This document shows positions 1 to 6,665 of a stretch of DNA of 8,099 nt, piece by piece. The position numbers and the translations under genes were made by a program. The stretch spans positions 1 through 8,099 of the forward strand of contig JAAYFZ010000338.1 of the NCBI GenBank assembly GCA_012727965.1, in the 5' to 3' direction. Source of the DNA: Clostridiaceae bacterium. Lineage in GTDB: Bacteria > Bacillota > Clostridia > Saccharofermentanales > UBA5734. How positions within the stretch are numbered: the stretch's first letter is position 1; each line of letters starts with the position of its first letter. The notes below the pieces were generated by a model. It ran no database searches. It worked only from the letters and a program-made list of their open reading frames with translations, and was not told where the DNA came from.

Positions 1-62
1 CTTGAACATTTATCCGTGAACATATTGTAACGTGACTGTGTAATTTGCAGCATTATAACTTG

Positions 63-90
63 TTGCACTTTCATTGCACAATCTTTAACC
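63..90 (+). repeat. Three direct hexamer repeats in 11-bp phase
   Basis: TTGCAC occurs at 63-68 and again at 74-79, and TTAACC follows at 85-90, so the units begin exactly 11 bp apart. Helically phased direct hexamers are typical of OmpR/PhoB-family regulator sites. The first two copies also form a bulged inverted repeat (60-81). They lie roughly 75-105 bp upstream of the predicted zupT start and over the spacer of a possible leftward promoter. The regulator is unknown, and chance is possible in AT-rich DNA. Confidence 0.3.
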
Positions 91-130
91 TGTATATACA
101 AGCTCCACTTCTCAGGAATGTAAAATGTGA

Positions 131-159
131 TTGGAAAATACTCACTGAACAAGTAGAAT
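131..159 (+). promoter_or_regulatory. Promoter of zupT
   Basis: TTGGAA (131-136) and TAGAAT (154-159) are separated by exactly 17 bp, a good sigma-A type promoter with 4/6 and 5/6 matches. Transcription would start near 166, giving a leader of about 28 nt that contains the SD sequence AAGGAG (178-183), 10 nt before the ATG at 194. Confidence 0.65.
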
Positions 160-193
160 GTTTATATATAAAGTGGTAAGGAGATAAAACCGA

Positions 194-1171
194 ATGTTTG
201 GAATATTTGACAATGATGTAGTTTTTGCATTTACATTGACACTTTTCGCTGGTCTAAGTACCGGTATTGGCAGTGCTATCGCATTTTTCGCCAAGCGAAC
301 AAACACAAGATTTCTATCTGTAAGCCTGGGCTTTTCTGCCGGTGTTATGATTTATGTTTCTTTTGTAGAAATATTCCCCAAGGCAAATGAGAATTTGGTT
401 GCTGATCTTGGACAGAACAAAGGATCATTAATTACGGTTATTGCTTTTTTTGCGGGCATGCTGCTGATTGCGATAATCGACAAAATTGTCCCCAGCGCAG
501 AAAATCCGCATGAAATGTATCGCATTGAGGACATGAAACCGGAAAACTGTTATGTCAGACCGGATGGAACTCAAGTTTGTGATCTCAATGGTCAGAAACT
601 GGAGTTCAAGCCTGGTGAAACTGCAGTAAAAATCGAGTCTGAATCATCTAAGAGTCTGCGCCAAAGCATGTCAGAAGAGAGTGTAGACAATTTCGGCAGC
701 GGCGGTCACGCACATAGTCAGAAGCTGATGCGAATGGGAGTATTAACGGCACTCGCGGTCGCCATCCATAATTTCCCGGAAGGTCTGGCTACATTCATTT
801 CAGCTTTACATGATCGTAAAATTGCAATCCCTATTGCCATAGCCATTGCAATTCATAATATTCCGGAAGGAATCGCTGTATCAGTGCCGGTCTACTTCGC
901 CACAGGTAGCAAGCGCAAAGCCTTTCGCCTTAGTTTCCTGTCAGGACTTGCCGAGCCGGCTGGCGCACTGATTGGCTACTTAATTCTAATGCCGTTCCTG
1001 AGTGATGCACTCATGGGCATTGTATTCGCCTCTGTAGCGGGAATTATGGTCTTTATTTCCCTTGATGAACTACTGCCATCCGCTCGCGAATATGGCGAAC
1101 CGCATTTGAGCATCTATGGTATGGTTGCCGGAATGGTCGTAATGGCTATCAGTTTATTGCTTCTAAGTTGA
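194..1171 (+). CDS. zupT: ZIP-family divalent metal transporter (ZupT-like)
   Basis: A polytopic membrane protein of 325 aa, probably importing zinc and perhaps other divalent metals such as iron or manganese into the cytoplasm. The two ZIP signature helices are clear: HNFPEGLAT (residues 192-200) and HNIPEGIAV (221-229), whose His, Asn and Glu residues form the binuclear metal site. The C-terminal half (AVSVPVYFATGSKRKA, SGLAE, VAGIMVFISLDELLPSARE) also follows the bacterial ZupT pattern. About eight hydrophobic segments are visible. The family is usually about 260-270 aa. The extra length lies in the loop between helices III and IV (about residues 101-178), which holds two cysteines (119, 129) and GHAH (171-174). 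The ATG at 194 follows AAGGAG. The gene is monocistronic and convergent with the VanZ-like gene, 8 nt away. Family assignment is secure; metal specificity is not. Confidence 0.93.
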   Translation: MFGIFDNDVVFAFTLTLFAGLSTGIGSAIAFFAKRTNTRFLSVSLGFSAGVMIYVSFVEIFPKANENLVADLGQNKGSLITVIAFFAGMLLIAIIDKIVPSAENPHEMYRIEDMKPENCYVRPDGTQVCDLNGQKLEFKPGETAVKIESESSKSLRQSMSEESVDNFGSGGHAHSQKLMRMGVLTALAVAIHNFPEGLATFISALHDRKIAIPIAIAIAIHNIPEGIAVSVPVYFATGSKRKAFRLSFLSGLAEPAGALIGYLILMPFLSDALMGIVFASVAGIMVFISLDELLPSAREYGEPHLSIYGMVAGMVVMAISLLLLS

Positions 1172-1179
1172 TAATTTAA

Positions 1180-1692
1180 TCATAGTCGGAGCTCATCCTG
1201 AGCTCCGACCTCAAGTTCTGAATGAAGATCAATAAAAGTCCGGATGACCTGATAGACGATAATTGCAAGAACTATACCTGCACAGTCGATGAGAAAATCC
1301 TTTAACTCTCCGGCCCTCCCGGGCACAAAAATCTGATGTAGTTCATCTGAGGCCGCATATAATGCACTGACGATGAAGGTAAGAGCTGCGTTCGGCAGCT
1401 CTTTTATATTTATGGTTTCAAAGGCATAGCTGACAAGCAGTCCAAGAACGAAAAAAATGAAGCCATGAGCAAAAACTCTTAGCATACCCTCGAAACGAAG
1501 CAGCTCTGGCCCATCCAGCTGTCCGCCGGTCAAACGCACTAATACTGCTGCAAGTTGGCCGCTAAGACCTGAAGATGAATCACTGTCCTGATGAGAAAAC
1601 AAAAAAATTACAGCCATCCAGAGCACTGTCAGTATCCAGGAAATAACAGCAGCGACCGGATACTTCTTAACTTCATTATTTTCTATATACAT
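1180..1692 (-). CDS. VanZ-like family membrane protein
   Basis: A small membrane protein of 170 aa with about four hydrophobic segments (roughly residues 12-33, 74-92, 100-114 and 134-153). The VanZ-family core is present: FSHQDS after the first helix (32-37), a His entering the second helix (His76), and YAASDELHQIFVPGR followed by D132, D136 and G139. VanZ proteins are named for low-level teicoplanin resistance, but most family members have no proven function, so resistance should not be assumed. An upstream in-frame TTG (1696-1698) overlaps the glycosylase stop. I prefer the ATG at 1690-1692 because GGGAGG lies 8 nt before it but only 2 nt before the TTG. That SD lies within the last codons of the glycosylase gene, so translation of the two is probably coupled. 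The 3' end is folded into the hairpin at 1185-1209. Confidence 0.85.
   Translation of the reverse strand: MYIENNEVKKYPVAAVISWILTVLWMAVIFLFSHQDSDSSSGLSGQLAAVLVRLTGGQLDGPELLRFEGMLRVFAHGFIFFVLGLLVSYAFETINIKELPNAALTFIVSALYAASDELHQIFVPGRAGELKDFLIDCAGIVLAIIVYQVIRTFIDLHSELEVGAQDELRL
1185..1209. terminator. 10-bp hairpin between convergent genes
   Basis: GTCGGAGCTC (1185-1194) and GAGCTCCGAC (1200-1209) form a perfect 10-bp, GC-rich stem with a 5-nt loop. It lies inside the last codons of the VanZ-like gene and just after the zupT stop. Neither strand has a proper U-tract after it, so it is not a textbook intrinsic terminator. It could stop or protect the 3' ends of both convergent transcripts. Confidence 0.45.
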
Positions 1693-1694
1693 TT

Positions 1695-2366
1695 TCAACG
1701 CCTCCCTGTCGGCATTTCCGGTTGGAAGGAAAACGGGCTTATAAGATCAAGCTCTTCAAGTTTCTTTCTGGCTACACCAATATCGTGCCAGAGATGGATC
1801 CTCTGGGTGTTATTACGCAAAATATAAGCAGGATGGAAGGTTGGCATAATGAAATAGCCGTTCTTCTCGATCCACTGACCGCGAACCTTGGTTATACCTT
1901 CATTACTATTGGTGAAGTATTTATAGGCAGTCGAACCAAGAAGAATGATTACTCTTGGTTTAACCATCGTAAACTGCGATGCCAGAAATTTCTTGCAGGT
2001 TTTTGCTTCTTCAGGAGAAGGCACGCGGTTTTCCGGCGGCCTGCACTTGACGATATTACAGATATGAAAAGTATCCGGACCAAGACCATATGATTGAAGC
2101 AACAGATCAAGCAGCTTACCGGAAGCTCCGACAAAAGGCAGCCCTTGCTCATCCTCTTCTGCACCTGGTCCTTCGCCGATGATCATAAGCTGCGCATCAA
2201 TAGCTCCTCTTAGCACTACAGCGTTCTTCCGCGACCGATGCAGCTCACATTGTTTACAGCTCTCACAGGCCGTAATGAACTGCTGCCAGGGCTTAGGCAT
2301 ATCTGCCTTGTCTTGTGGATAGATGATGCTATTACTGTTTTTAGTCATATCATTTTGCTGAGTCAT
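1695..2366 (-). CDS. Family 4 uracil-DNA glycosylase (4Fe-4S)
   Basis: Removes uracil from DNA, the first step of base excision repair of deaminated cytosine; soluble and cytoplasmic. With the start chosen here the protein is 223 aa. The uracil-binding motif GEGPGAEEDEQGLPFVG is at residues 64-80 and the second active-site motif HPAYILR at 178-184. Four cysteines match the iron-sulfur ligands of family 4 enzymes: C37 and C40 (CKQC), C108 (KCRPPENR) and C124. C34 and C103 are extra. An in-frame ATG at 2391-2393 would add nine residues. I prefer 2364-2366 because GGGAGG (2372-2377) lies 5 nt before it and the upstream ATG falls at the predicted transcription start. The enzyme heads a two-gene unit with the VanZ-like gene. 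Family 4 and family 5 enzymes are related, but the cysteine spacing and GEGPGAEED favour family 4. Confidence 0.9.
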   Translation of the reverse strand: MTQQNDMTKNSNSIIYPQDKADMPKPWQQFITACESCKQCELHRSRKNAVVLRGAIDAQLMIIGEGPGAEEDEQGLPFVGASGKLLDLLLQSYGLGPDTFHICNIVKCRPPENRVPSPEEAKTCKKFLASQFTMVKPRVIILLGSTAYKYFTNSNEGITKVRGQWIEKNGYFIMPTFHPAYILRNNTQRIHLWHDIGVARKKLEELDLISPFSFQPEMPTGRR

Positions 2367-2398
2367 TTGTGCCTCCCGCTCTGGTAAATCCATGTAGC

Positions 2399-2426
2399 AT
2401 TATATCACGAGGGGCAGGCACGGCAA
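2399..2426 (-). promoter_or_regulatory. Promoter of the uracil-DNA glycosylase unit
   Basis: Read on the minus strand, TTGCCG (2421-2426) lies 16 bp before a perfect TATAAT (2399-2404), which is also extended by TG one base upstream (TGATATAAT). Transcription should start near 2392, at or next to the first in-frame ATG of the glycosylase gene and about 26 nt before the SD-preceded ATG. Confidence 0.65.
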
Positions 2427-2433
2427 ACAACAT

Positions 2434-2469
2434 AAAAGAGGCCCGTACAATTTACGAACCCCTCTCTTT
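2434..2469 (-). terminator. Terminator of the pstB-phoU-phoP-phoR operon
   Basis: On the minus strand, AGAGG (2461-2465) pairs with CCTCT (2437-2441). After a small internal loop, CGTA (2453-2456) pairs with TACG (2444-2447), flanked by two G-U pairs, around a 5-nt loop. The stem runs into TTTT (2434-2437). It lies some 35-70 nt after the phoR stop and just before the glycosylase promoter, as expected for an operon end. The stem is imperfect and the U-tract short, so its strength is uncertain. Confidence 0.6.
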
Positions 2470-2502
2470 GCATTTTCCGTTAAAACTACACTATTACGAA
2501 CC

Positions 2503-4251
2503 TTAGATATCAAGCATAATGGTAAAAGTCGAGCCAGCCCCTGGTTCACTTGCTACACTGGCTTGTCCGTGGTAGAGCTGGGCAATATGCTTAACTATCG
2601 ACAGTCCCAGACCGGTTCCACCGGCATCACGCGAGCGACTCCTGTCGACTCTGTAAAAACGCTCGAAAATCCTATCCTGATGCTCCTTGGAAATACCTGG
2701 ACCATCATCCCTGACTGTCAGCTCCAGCATACCATCTGCTTGTCTGATAGCGCTGATATAGACTTTGCCGCCTTCTTTGCCATAGCTTATTGCATTATCC
2801 AATAAATTCAGCAGCACTTGCTTGATTCTGTTGCGTGAAGCCTGAACCGGCAATTGTTCGATATCCTGATTCACAATTATTGAAATATCTCTGGCTACTG
2901 CTTTGTCATCCAGCAAGACAGCAGCTTCATCGATCAAGCTGTTCAGATCGAATTTTTCAGCTTCTTTATCAAGTGTTTGCTGTTCAATTTCAGATAATAT
3001 CAGAATATCATTGATCAGCTGATGCAGTCGCTCAGCTTCAACATCTATAATTTCCAGAAACCGATCTGCTACTTTCCGGTCCGCAATAGCGCCGCCGCGC
3101 AGTGTTTCAATAAATCCTCTGATCGAAGTCAACGGGGTTTTGAGCTCATGTGTGACATTGGCGACAAAATCGCTGCGCATTTTCTGAGCTTTTCTGGCTT
3201 CACTGATATCATGAAACGTAATTATAGCGCCTATATTCTGACTACCCTTAAGCGGCGAAGCTGTAACATGAAAAATAATGTCACCCTGTTCTGTATTGAG
3301 ACTTAGCTCTTTGCTTACCGTCTGCTGGCTGCTCATGGCTTCCTCTGCCAGCTTCTCAGTATTAGGATCATGCGTGATCAGAACAAGTGGATATACGGCA
3401 TCATCAGGATCAATGCTTCTACCGAAAACAACTTTTGCATGTGCATTGAGGAAGGTTACTGCACAGCGTTCACCTACTGCCAGCACTGGATCAGTAATTG
3501 AGTCAAGAATAGCATCGAGTCTGGCTTTGCGGTCAGCTAACTCTTCCATGGCAGATTGAAGCTTGGTCGCCATTGAATTATATGCCTGTGCCAGTCTGGA
3601 CATTTCATTTTCATTGTCTTCCGGCAGCAAAACTCGTGCCGAGAGATCACCCTGCCCCATCGCGACAGCTGCTTCATGCAGGCTGCTTAGAGGTCTGGTA
3701 ATATATTTAACCAGAAGCAGGCCGGCCAGGGCCAGCGAAGCGATTACTATCAGCAGAACAATTACCGATGTTCGAATCATGCTGAAAATAGCGGACCGAT
3801 GTGCATTTAGCAGCATTGATGTTCTGACTACCATATCAGATTCAGAAACGATTGCCAGATACAGCATATCTTCGCCAACAGTGTCACTCGATCTGATAGC
3901 ACTGCCGATCGTACCTGTTCTTATAGCATGCATTATCTCTGGTCTGTCAGCATGATTATCCATATTCGTCGGGTCTGCCTGATTATCATAAACGACATTC
4001 CCATCAATATCAGCAATCGTTATCCTCAAATTATTTGAGCCATCGGCAAAAGCAGCCAGAGCCGCATCTGCAGCTTGTTGGGGGTCACTGCCATCGTCAA
4101 GCTCGGAAGCCGCGATTTTTGACATAGAAGTCAAATAGCGATGTGCCGCCTGATCATTGTACTGACTTATAACATCGAAGGAGACTAAGCCAGTTACCAT
4201 GACAGCGATTAATGCTATGGCTGCCACCAGAAGATATATCCGCTTGAGCAT
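2503..4251 (-). CDS. phoR: Phosphate-type sensor histidine kinase PhoR
   Basis: A membrane histidine kinase of 582 aa, close to the length I recall for Bacillus PhoR. Visible domains in order: transmembrane helix 1 (about 5-25); an extracytoplasmic sensor region (about 26-155) with the Gram-positive PhoR-like stretch DGNVVYDNQADP and RPEIMHA; helix 2 (about 159-182); HAMP (about 183-235); PAS (about 243-350); HisKA with the phospho-acceptor His368 in HELKTPLTS; and HATPase_c with N482/N486 (LNLLDNA), DDGPGI (515-520), ERFYRVD (530-536) and GGTGLGLS (544-551). All catalytic boxes are intact. It should autophosphorylate and pass phosphate to the PhoP-like regulator encoded just upstream. GGAGG lies 6 nt before the ATG. 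It is the last gene of the operon, 42 nt after phoP, with a hairpin in the gap. The linkage to phosphate comes from its neighbours pstB and phoU; the kinase family alone would not settle it. Confidence 0.9.
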   Translation of the reverse strand: MLKRIYLLVAAIALIAVMVTGLVSFDVISQYNDQAAHRYLTSMSKIAASELDDGSDPQQAADAALAAFADGSNNLRITIADIDGNVVYDNQADPTNMDNHADRPEIMHAIRTGTIGSAIRSSDTVGEDMLYLAIVSESDMVVRTSMLLNAHRSAIFSMIRTSVIVLLIVIASLALAGLLLVKYITRPLSSLHEAAVAMGQGDLSARVLLPEDNENEMSRLAQAYNSMATKLQSAMEELADRKARLDAILDSITDPVLAVGERCAVTFLNAHAKVVFGRSIDPDDAVYPLVLITHDPNTEKLAEEAMSSQQTVSKELSLNTEQGDIIFHVTASPLKGSQNIGAIITFHDISEARKAQKMRSDFVANVTHELKTPLTSIRGFIETLRGGAIADRKVADRFLEIIDVEAERLHQLINDILILSEIEQQTLDKEAEKFDLNSLIDEAAVLLDDKAVARDISIIVNQDIEQLPVQASRNRIKQVLLNLLDNAISYGKEGGKVYISAIRQADGMLELTVRDDGPGISKEHQDRIFERFYRVDRSRSRDAGGTGLGLSIVKHIAQLYHGQASVASEPGAGSTFTIMLDI

Positions 4252-4264
4252 TGAAAACCTCCAC

Positions 4265-4283
4265 GATACTGTTCGACAGTATC
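4265..4283 (-). other. Intercistronic hairpin between phoP and phoR
   Basis: GATACTG (4265-4271) and CAGTATC (4277-4283) make a perfect 7-bp stem with a 5-nt loop whose outer bases can also pair. The transcript would carry it right after the phoP stop and only a few bases before the phoR SD (GGAGG). There is no U-tract, so it is not a terminator. It may influence phoR translation or mRNA processing. Confidence 0.45.
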
Positions 4284-4293
4284 AGTCATTTAT

Positions 4294-5100
4294 CTAATCA
4301 GTCAATTTATCACTGAAGCGATAGCCCCGTCCTCTTACTGTCTCGATCATGATCGGGCGAGCATCATCTTGCTCCAGTTTGCGCCTTAGCTGCCTGATAT
4401 GAACATCAACAGTACGTGTTTCGCCGCTATATTCATAACCCCAAACATAATTGAGGAGATCGTCTCTACTATAGGCAACACCCTTGTGGATCATCAGAAA
4501 TTTCAGCAGCTCATACTCTCTATGCGTCATTTCGATTTCATCTTGATCTTTATAAACGCGGTGACGAATATCATCGATCGTAATGTTATGTGAGCTGATC
4601 ATGCCTGGACGAATTGTTTGAGTGCCGTTAGAAGTTTCAGATAATTTTCTCTCCGAACTAACAACTGTTTTGGCATCTCTGTATGTTTCATTATTCGCCT
4701 GAAGGTCGATTATCTGTTTATATCTTCTGATAAGAGCACTGACCCGGGCCATAAATTCACGCATTCCGAACGGCTTGGTAAGATAATCATCAGCACCATT
4801 TTCCAAGCCCTTAACCTTGTCGCTCTCTGCGCCTCTGGCTGTAAGCATCAAGACTGGAGTGAGCTCATAATTCTCAAGCTTCCGCAGGCGCCTGCATAAT
4901 TCAAATCCATCTATACCAGGAAGCATTATATCCAGAATAAAAAGTGAAACCTCAATATCGTTTTTCAGATCAATGTCAGCAAGCAGTTGATCACCGCTGC
5001 GATAGCATTGAACTGCATAGCCTTCGTTTTTAAGATTAAACTCGATCAGCTCTGAAATTACAGCATCATCTTCAACCAGAACTATGACAGGTTCTACCAT
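4294..5100 (-). CDS. phoP: PhoP/PhoB-type response regulator
   Basis: An OmpR/PhoB-family transcription factor of 268 aa. The receiver domain (about 3-122) carries the acidic pocket E10/D11/D12, the phospho-acceptor D57 (FILDIMLPG), T87 and K109 (LTKPFG). The C-terminal winged helix (about 172-263) has MTHREYELLKFL, YSRDDLLNYVWGYEY, RTVDVHIRQLRRKLE and IETVRGRGYRF, all typical of the family. It should bind tandem 11-bp direct repeats as a dimer, which matches the repeats upstream of pstB. The linker between domains (about 127-171) is longer than usual and polar, so the protein exceeds the common 225-240 aa. AAGGAG lies 6 nt before the ATG. It sits between phoU (31 nt gap) and phoR, its evident partner. 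Naming as PhoP rests on pstB, phoU and the PhoR-like kinase in the same operon. Confidence 0.92.
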   Translation of the reverse strand: MVEPVIVLVEDDAVISELIEFNLKNEGYAVQCYRSGDQLLADIDLKNDIEVSLFILDIMLPGIDGFELCRRLRKLENYELTPVLMLTARGAESDKVKGLENGADDYLTKPFGMREFMARVSALIRRYKQIIDLQANNETYRDAKTVVSSERKLSETSNGTQTIRPGMISSHNITIDDIRHRVYKDQDEIEMTHREYELLKFLMIHKGVAYSRDDLLNYVWGYEYSGETRTVDVHIRQLRRKLEQDDARPIMIETVRGRGYRFSDKLTD

Positions 5101-5131
5101 TTAAATCTCCTTAGCGCAATCAGCACTGCTA

Positions 5132-5800
5132 TTAGCCCTCCTGGATCTCATCCTTAAGTCTGCCATCAATATAGTAGACGACCCATTCAGCGACATTTTG
5201 TGCATGATCAGCAATTCTCTCCGCATATTTGCAGACAAGCAGCATTTCGACCAACTGAGGGACACTGTCTGAATCAACCGACATCATCCTGGTCAAATAT
5301 GCCTTAAGCTTGAGATAAAGCTCATCTACCTTATTATCCATGTTGATGACGTCTGCGGCAATAGCCCTGTTGTTGCTGACATAAGCGTCAAGAGCACTTC
5401 GCAGCATGGTTCTCGCCAGCTTGGTAATAGTGACGATGTCATAAGGAACAGGAATCTTGACTGGCAACTCTGTCATCGCCAGTACTCTTTCAGAGATATC
5501 GCTGGCATGGTCAGCTATACGCTCAAGGTCAGTTATCAGTTTAAGAGCCGATGTAATATCTCTAAGATCTCTGGCAACTGGCTGCTGTCTTGCGATAATC
5601 TCAACACAATGTCTATCGATATTTCGTTCCATCTCGTCAACAATATCATCCTGGCTGATTACAGTTAAGGCGCGTTTGTCATCAAGATCAATAAGGGCAG
5701 CGATTGCCTCTTCAATTGCATATTCAACCTGTGCACCCATACGGGTTATTTCTTCATGCAGAAGCTGCATATCCTTTTCAAAACTGGCTCTGGCTATCAT
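5132..5800 (-). CDS. phoU: Phosphate signalling/transport regulator PhoU
   Basis: A cytoplasmic all-helical protein of 222 aa, the usual family length. It has the two PhoU repeats, each with the metal-binding E/D-rich motif: DLERIADHASDI (91-102) and KYAERIADHAQNVAE (191-205). PhoU connects the Pst transporter with the PhoR kinase, keeps the Pho response off when phosphate is plentiful, and limits phosphate uptake. The ATG follows GGAGG with 6 nt spacing. It lies 19 nt after pstB and 31 nt before phoP on the same strand, so co-transcription is very likely. No odd residues or truncation are seen. Confidence 0.95.
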   Translation of the reverse strand: MIARASFEKDMQLLHEEITRMGAQVEYAIEEAIAALIDLDDKRALTVISQDDIVDEMERNIDRHCVEIIARQQPVARDLRDITSALKLITDLERIADHASDISERVLAMTELPVKIPVPYDIVTITKLARTMLRSALDAYVSNNRAIAADVINMDNKVDELYLKLKAYLTRMMSVDSDSVPQLVEMLLVCKYAERIADHAQNVAEWVVYYIDGRLKDEIQEG

Positions 5801-5819
5801 GTGTTCCCTCCATCAATTA

Positions 5820-6593
5820 TCAGCCGAATCTGCCTGAAACATAGGCTTCGGTCTGTTCATGCTGCGGATCATTGAATAATTTCGCAGTTGCTGCACTCTC
5901 AACAATTTCACCTAACATAAAAAAAGCTGTACGATCACTGATCCTGGCAGCCTGCTGCATATTGTGAGTAACTATTACGATCGTATACTTCTGCTTCAAC
6001 TCATACATCAGTTCTTCAACTTTCATGGTTGATAGTGGATCGAGTGCACTTGTTGACTCATCCATCAGAAGAATATCAGGCTCTACAGCCAGCGCTCTGG
6101 CAATACATAGACGTTGCTGCTGACCTCCGGACAAACTATAGGCATCTTTTCTTAATCTATCCTTGACCTCTTCCCAGAGAGCTGCTCTGCGCAGACTGGT
6201 TTCAACAATTTTATCGAGGTCGCGACGCTTTTTTGTGCCATGTACACGCGGACCATAAGCGATATTATCATATATAGACATTGGCATCGGATTGGGTTTT
6301 TGAAAAACCATCCCGACCCTTTTTCGAAGGAGATTTACATCAGCATCAGGCGAATAGATGTCTTCTCCGTCTATGAGGACACTTCCTTCAATACTTACTC
6401 CAGGAATCAAGTCATTCATTCTATTTAATGTTTTGATATATGTTGATTTTCCGCAGCCTGAAGGACCGATCAGAGCAGTTATCTGCCTGGCCGGTATTTC
6501 TAGACTTACTGATTTTAGAGCTTGAAAATTTCCATAGAAGAGGCTCAGTTTATCAGTTATTATCTGAGCGTCTATTTGCTTATCAGCTGCCAT
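5820..6593 (-). CDS. pstB: Phosphate ABC transporter ATP-binding protein PstB
   Basis: The cytoplasmic ATPase of the high-affinity phosphate importer PstSCAB, 257 aa, full length. Walker A is GPSGCGKST (43-51), the Q-loop has Q98 in the PstB-typical FQKPNPMPMSIYDN, the signature is LSGGQ (154-158), Walker B is ILLMDE (174-179) and the switch histidine is H210. NRMNDLIP after Walker A and YVSGRFG at the C-terminus are diagnostic for PstB among ABC ATPases. AGGAGG lies 4 nt before the ATG. It is the first gene of the operon with phoU, phoP and phoR. The usual upstream partners pstS, pstC and pstA are absent: 129 nt upstream is an unrelated Smr gene. The permease subunits must be encoded elsewhere if this protein is used for phosphate import. 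Confidence 0.95.
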   Translation of the reverse strand: MAADKQIDAQIITDKLSLFYGNFQALKSVSLEIPARQITALIGPSGCGKSTYIKTLNRMNDLIPGVSIEGSVLIDGEDIYSPDADVNLLRKRVGMVFQKPNPMPMSIYDNIAYGPRVHGTKKRRDLDKIVETSLRRAALWEEVKDRLRKDAYSLSGGQQQRLCIARALAVEPDILLMDESTSALDPLSTMKVEELMYELKQKYTIVIVTHNMQQAARISDRTAFFMLGEIVESAATAKLFNDPQHEQTEAYVSGRFG

Positions 6594-6633
6594 TTATCCT
6601 CCTCTTTTCCCAGGATATTTATCTGCTAAGCAA

Positions 6634-6665
6634 ATAATATCATCGGGAGATAAGAGGACGATTAG
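6634..6665 (-). promoter_or_regulatory. pstB operon promoter, activator-dependent type
   Basis: On the minus strand TATTAT (6634-6639) is preceded by TG one base upstream (TGATATTAT), an extended -10. No -35 hexamer is found at 16-18 bp. That place is taken by the nearest of the PhoP-box-like repeats (6660-6665). The start would be near 6627, giving a leader of about 34 nt that ends in the pstB SD. A missing -35 under a regulator site is typical of PhoP/PhoB-activated promoters. Confidence 0.6.

Larger units (their letters stand above)
1..193. other. Non-coding control region upstream of zupT
   Basis: I see no convincing coding sequence here on either strand. The region is AT-rich. It holds the zupT promoter and ribosome binding site, three hexamers in 11-bp phase (63-90), a perfect 10-bp palindrome TGTATATACA (91-100), and a TATAAT-like element facing left (52-57, minus) that could serve a gene beyond the window edge. 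The promoter is well supported. The other elements are only patterns. Confidence 0.6.

Noticed and set aside
9..18. DnaA-box-like TTTATCCGTG
   Set aside because: It mismatches the consensus at the 3' end (GTG instead of ACA) and stands alone, with no cluster of boxes and no origin genes.
91..100. Perfect palindrome TGTATATACA
   Set aside because: A 10-bp AT-rich palindrome can occur by chance. It has no extended arms and no clear position relative to a promoter, so I do not call it an operator.
1693..1698. TTG start two codons upstream for the VanZ-like protein
   Set aside because: GGGAGG would be only 2 nt from TTG but is 8 nt from the following ATG at 1690-1692, so the ATG is the better start.
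1722..2093. Open frame on the + strand opposite the uracil-DNA glycosylase gene
   Set aside because: It is antisense to a well-conserved gene, and the protein has no recognisable domain or ribosome binding site.
2563..3955. Several open frames on the + strand opposite phoR
   Set aside because: They are antisense to an intact histidine kinase with every catalytic box. They have no SD and unnatural composition (Ser/Arg-rich), and match no family.
5457..5837. 126-codon + strand frame opposite phoU
   Set aside because: Its Ser/Arg/Ile-rich low-complexity translation is what one expects from the complement of the phoU helices, not a real protein.
6613..6641. Imperfect inverted repeat across the pstB -10 and leader
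   Set aside because: It has a bulge and a mismatch and is AT-rich. It spans the predicted start so it cannot form as an RNA hairpin, and chance pairing is a sufficient explanation.
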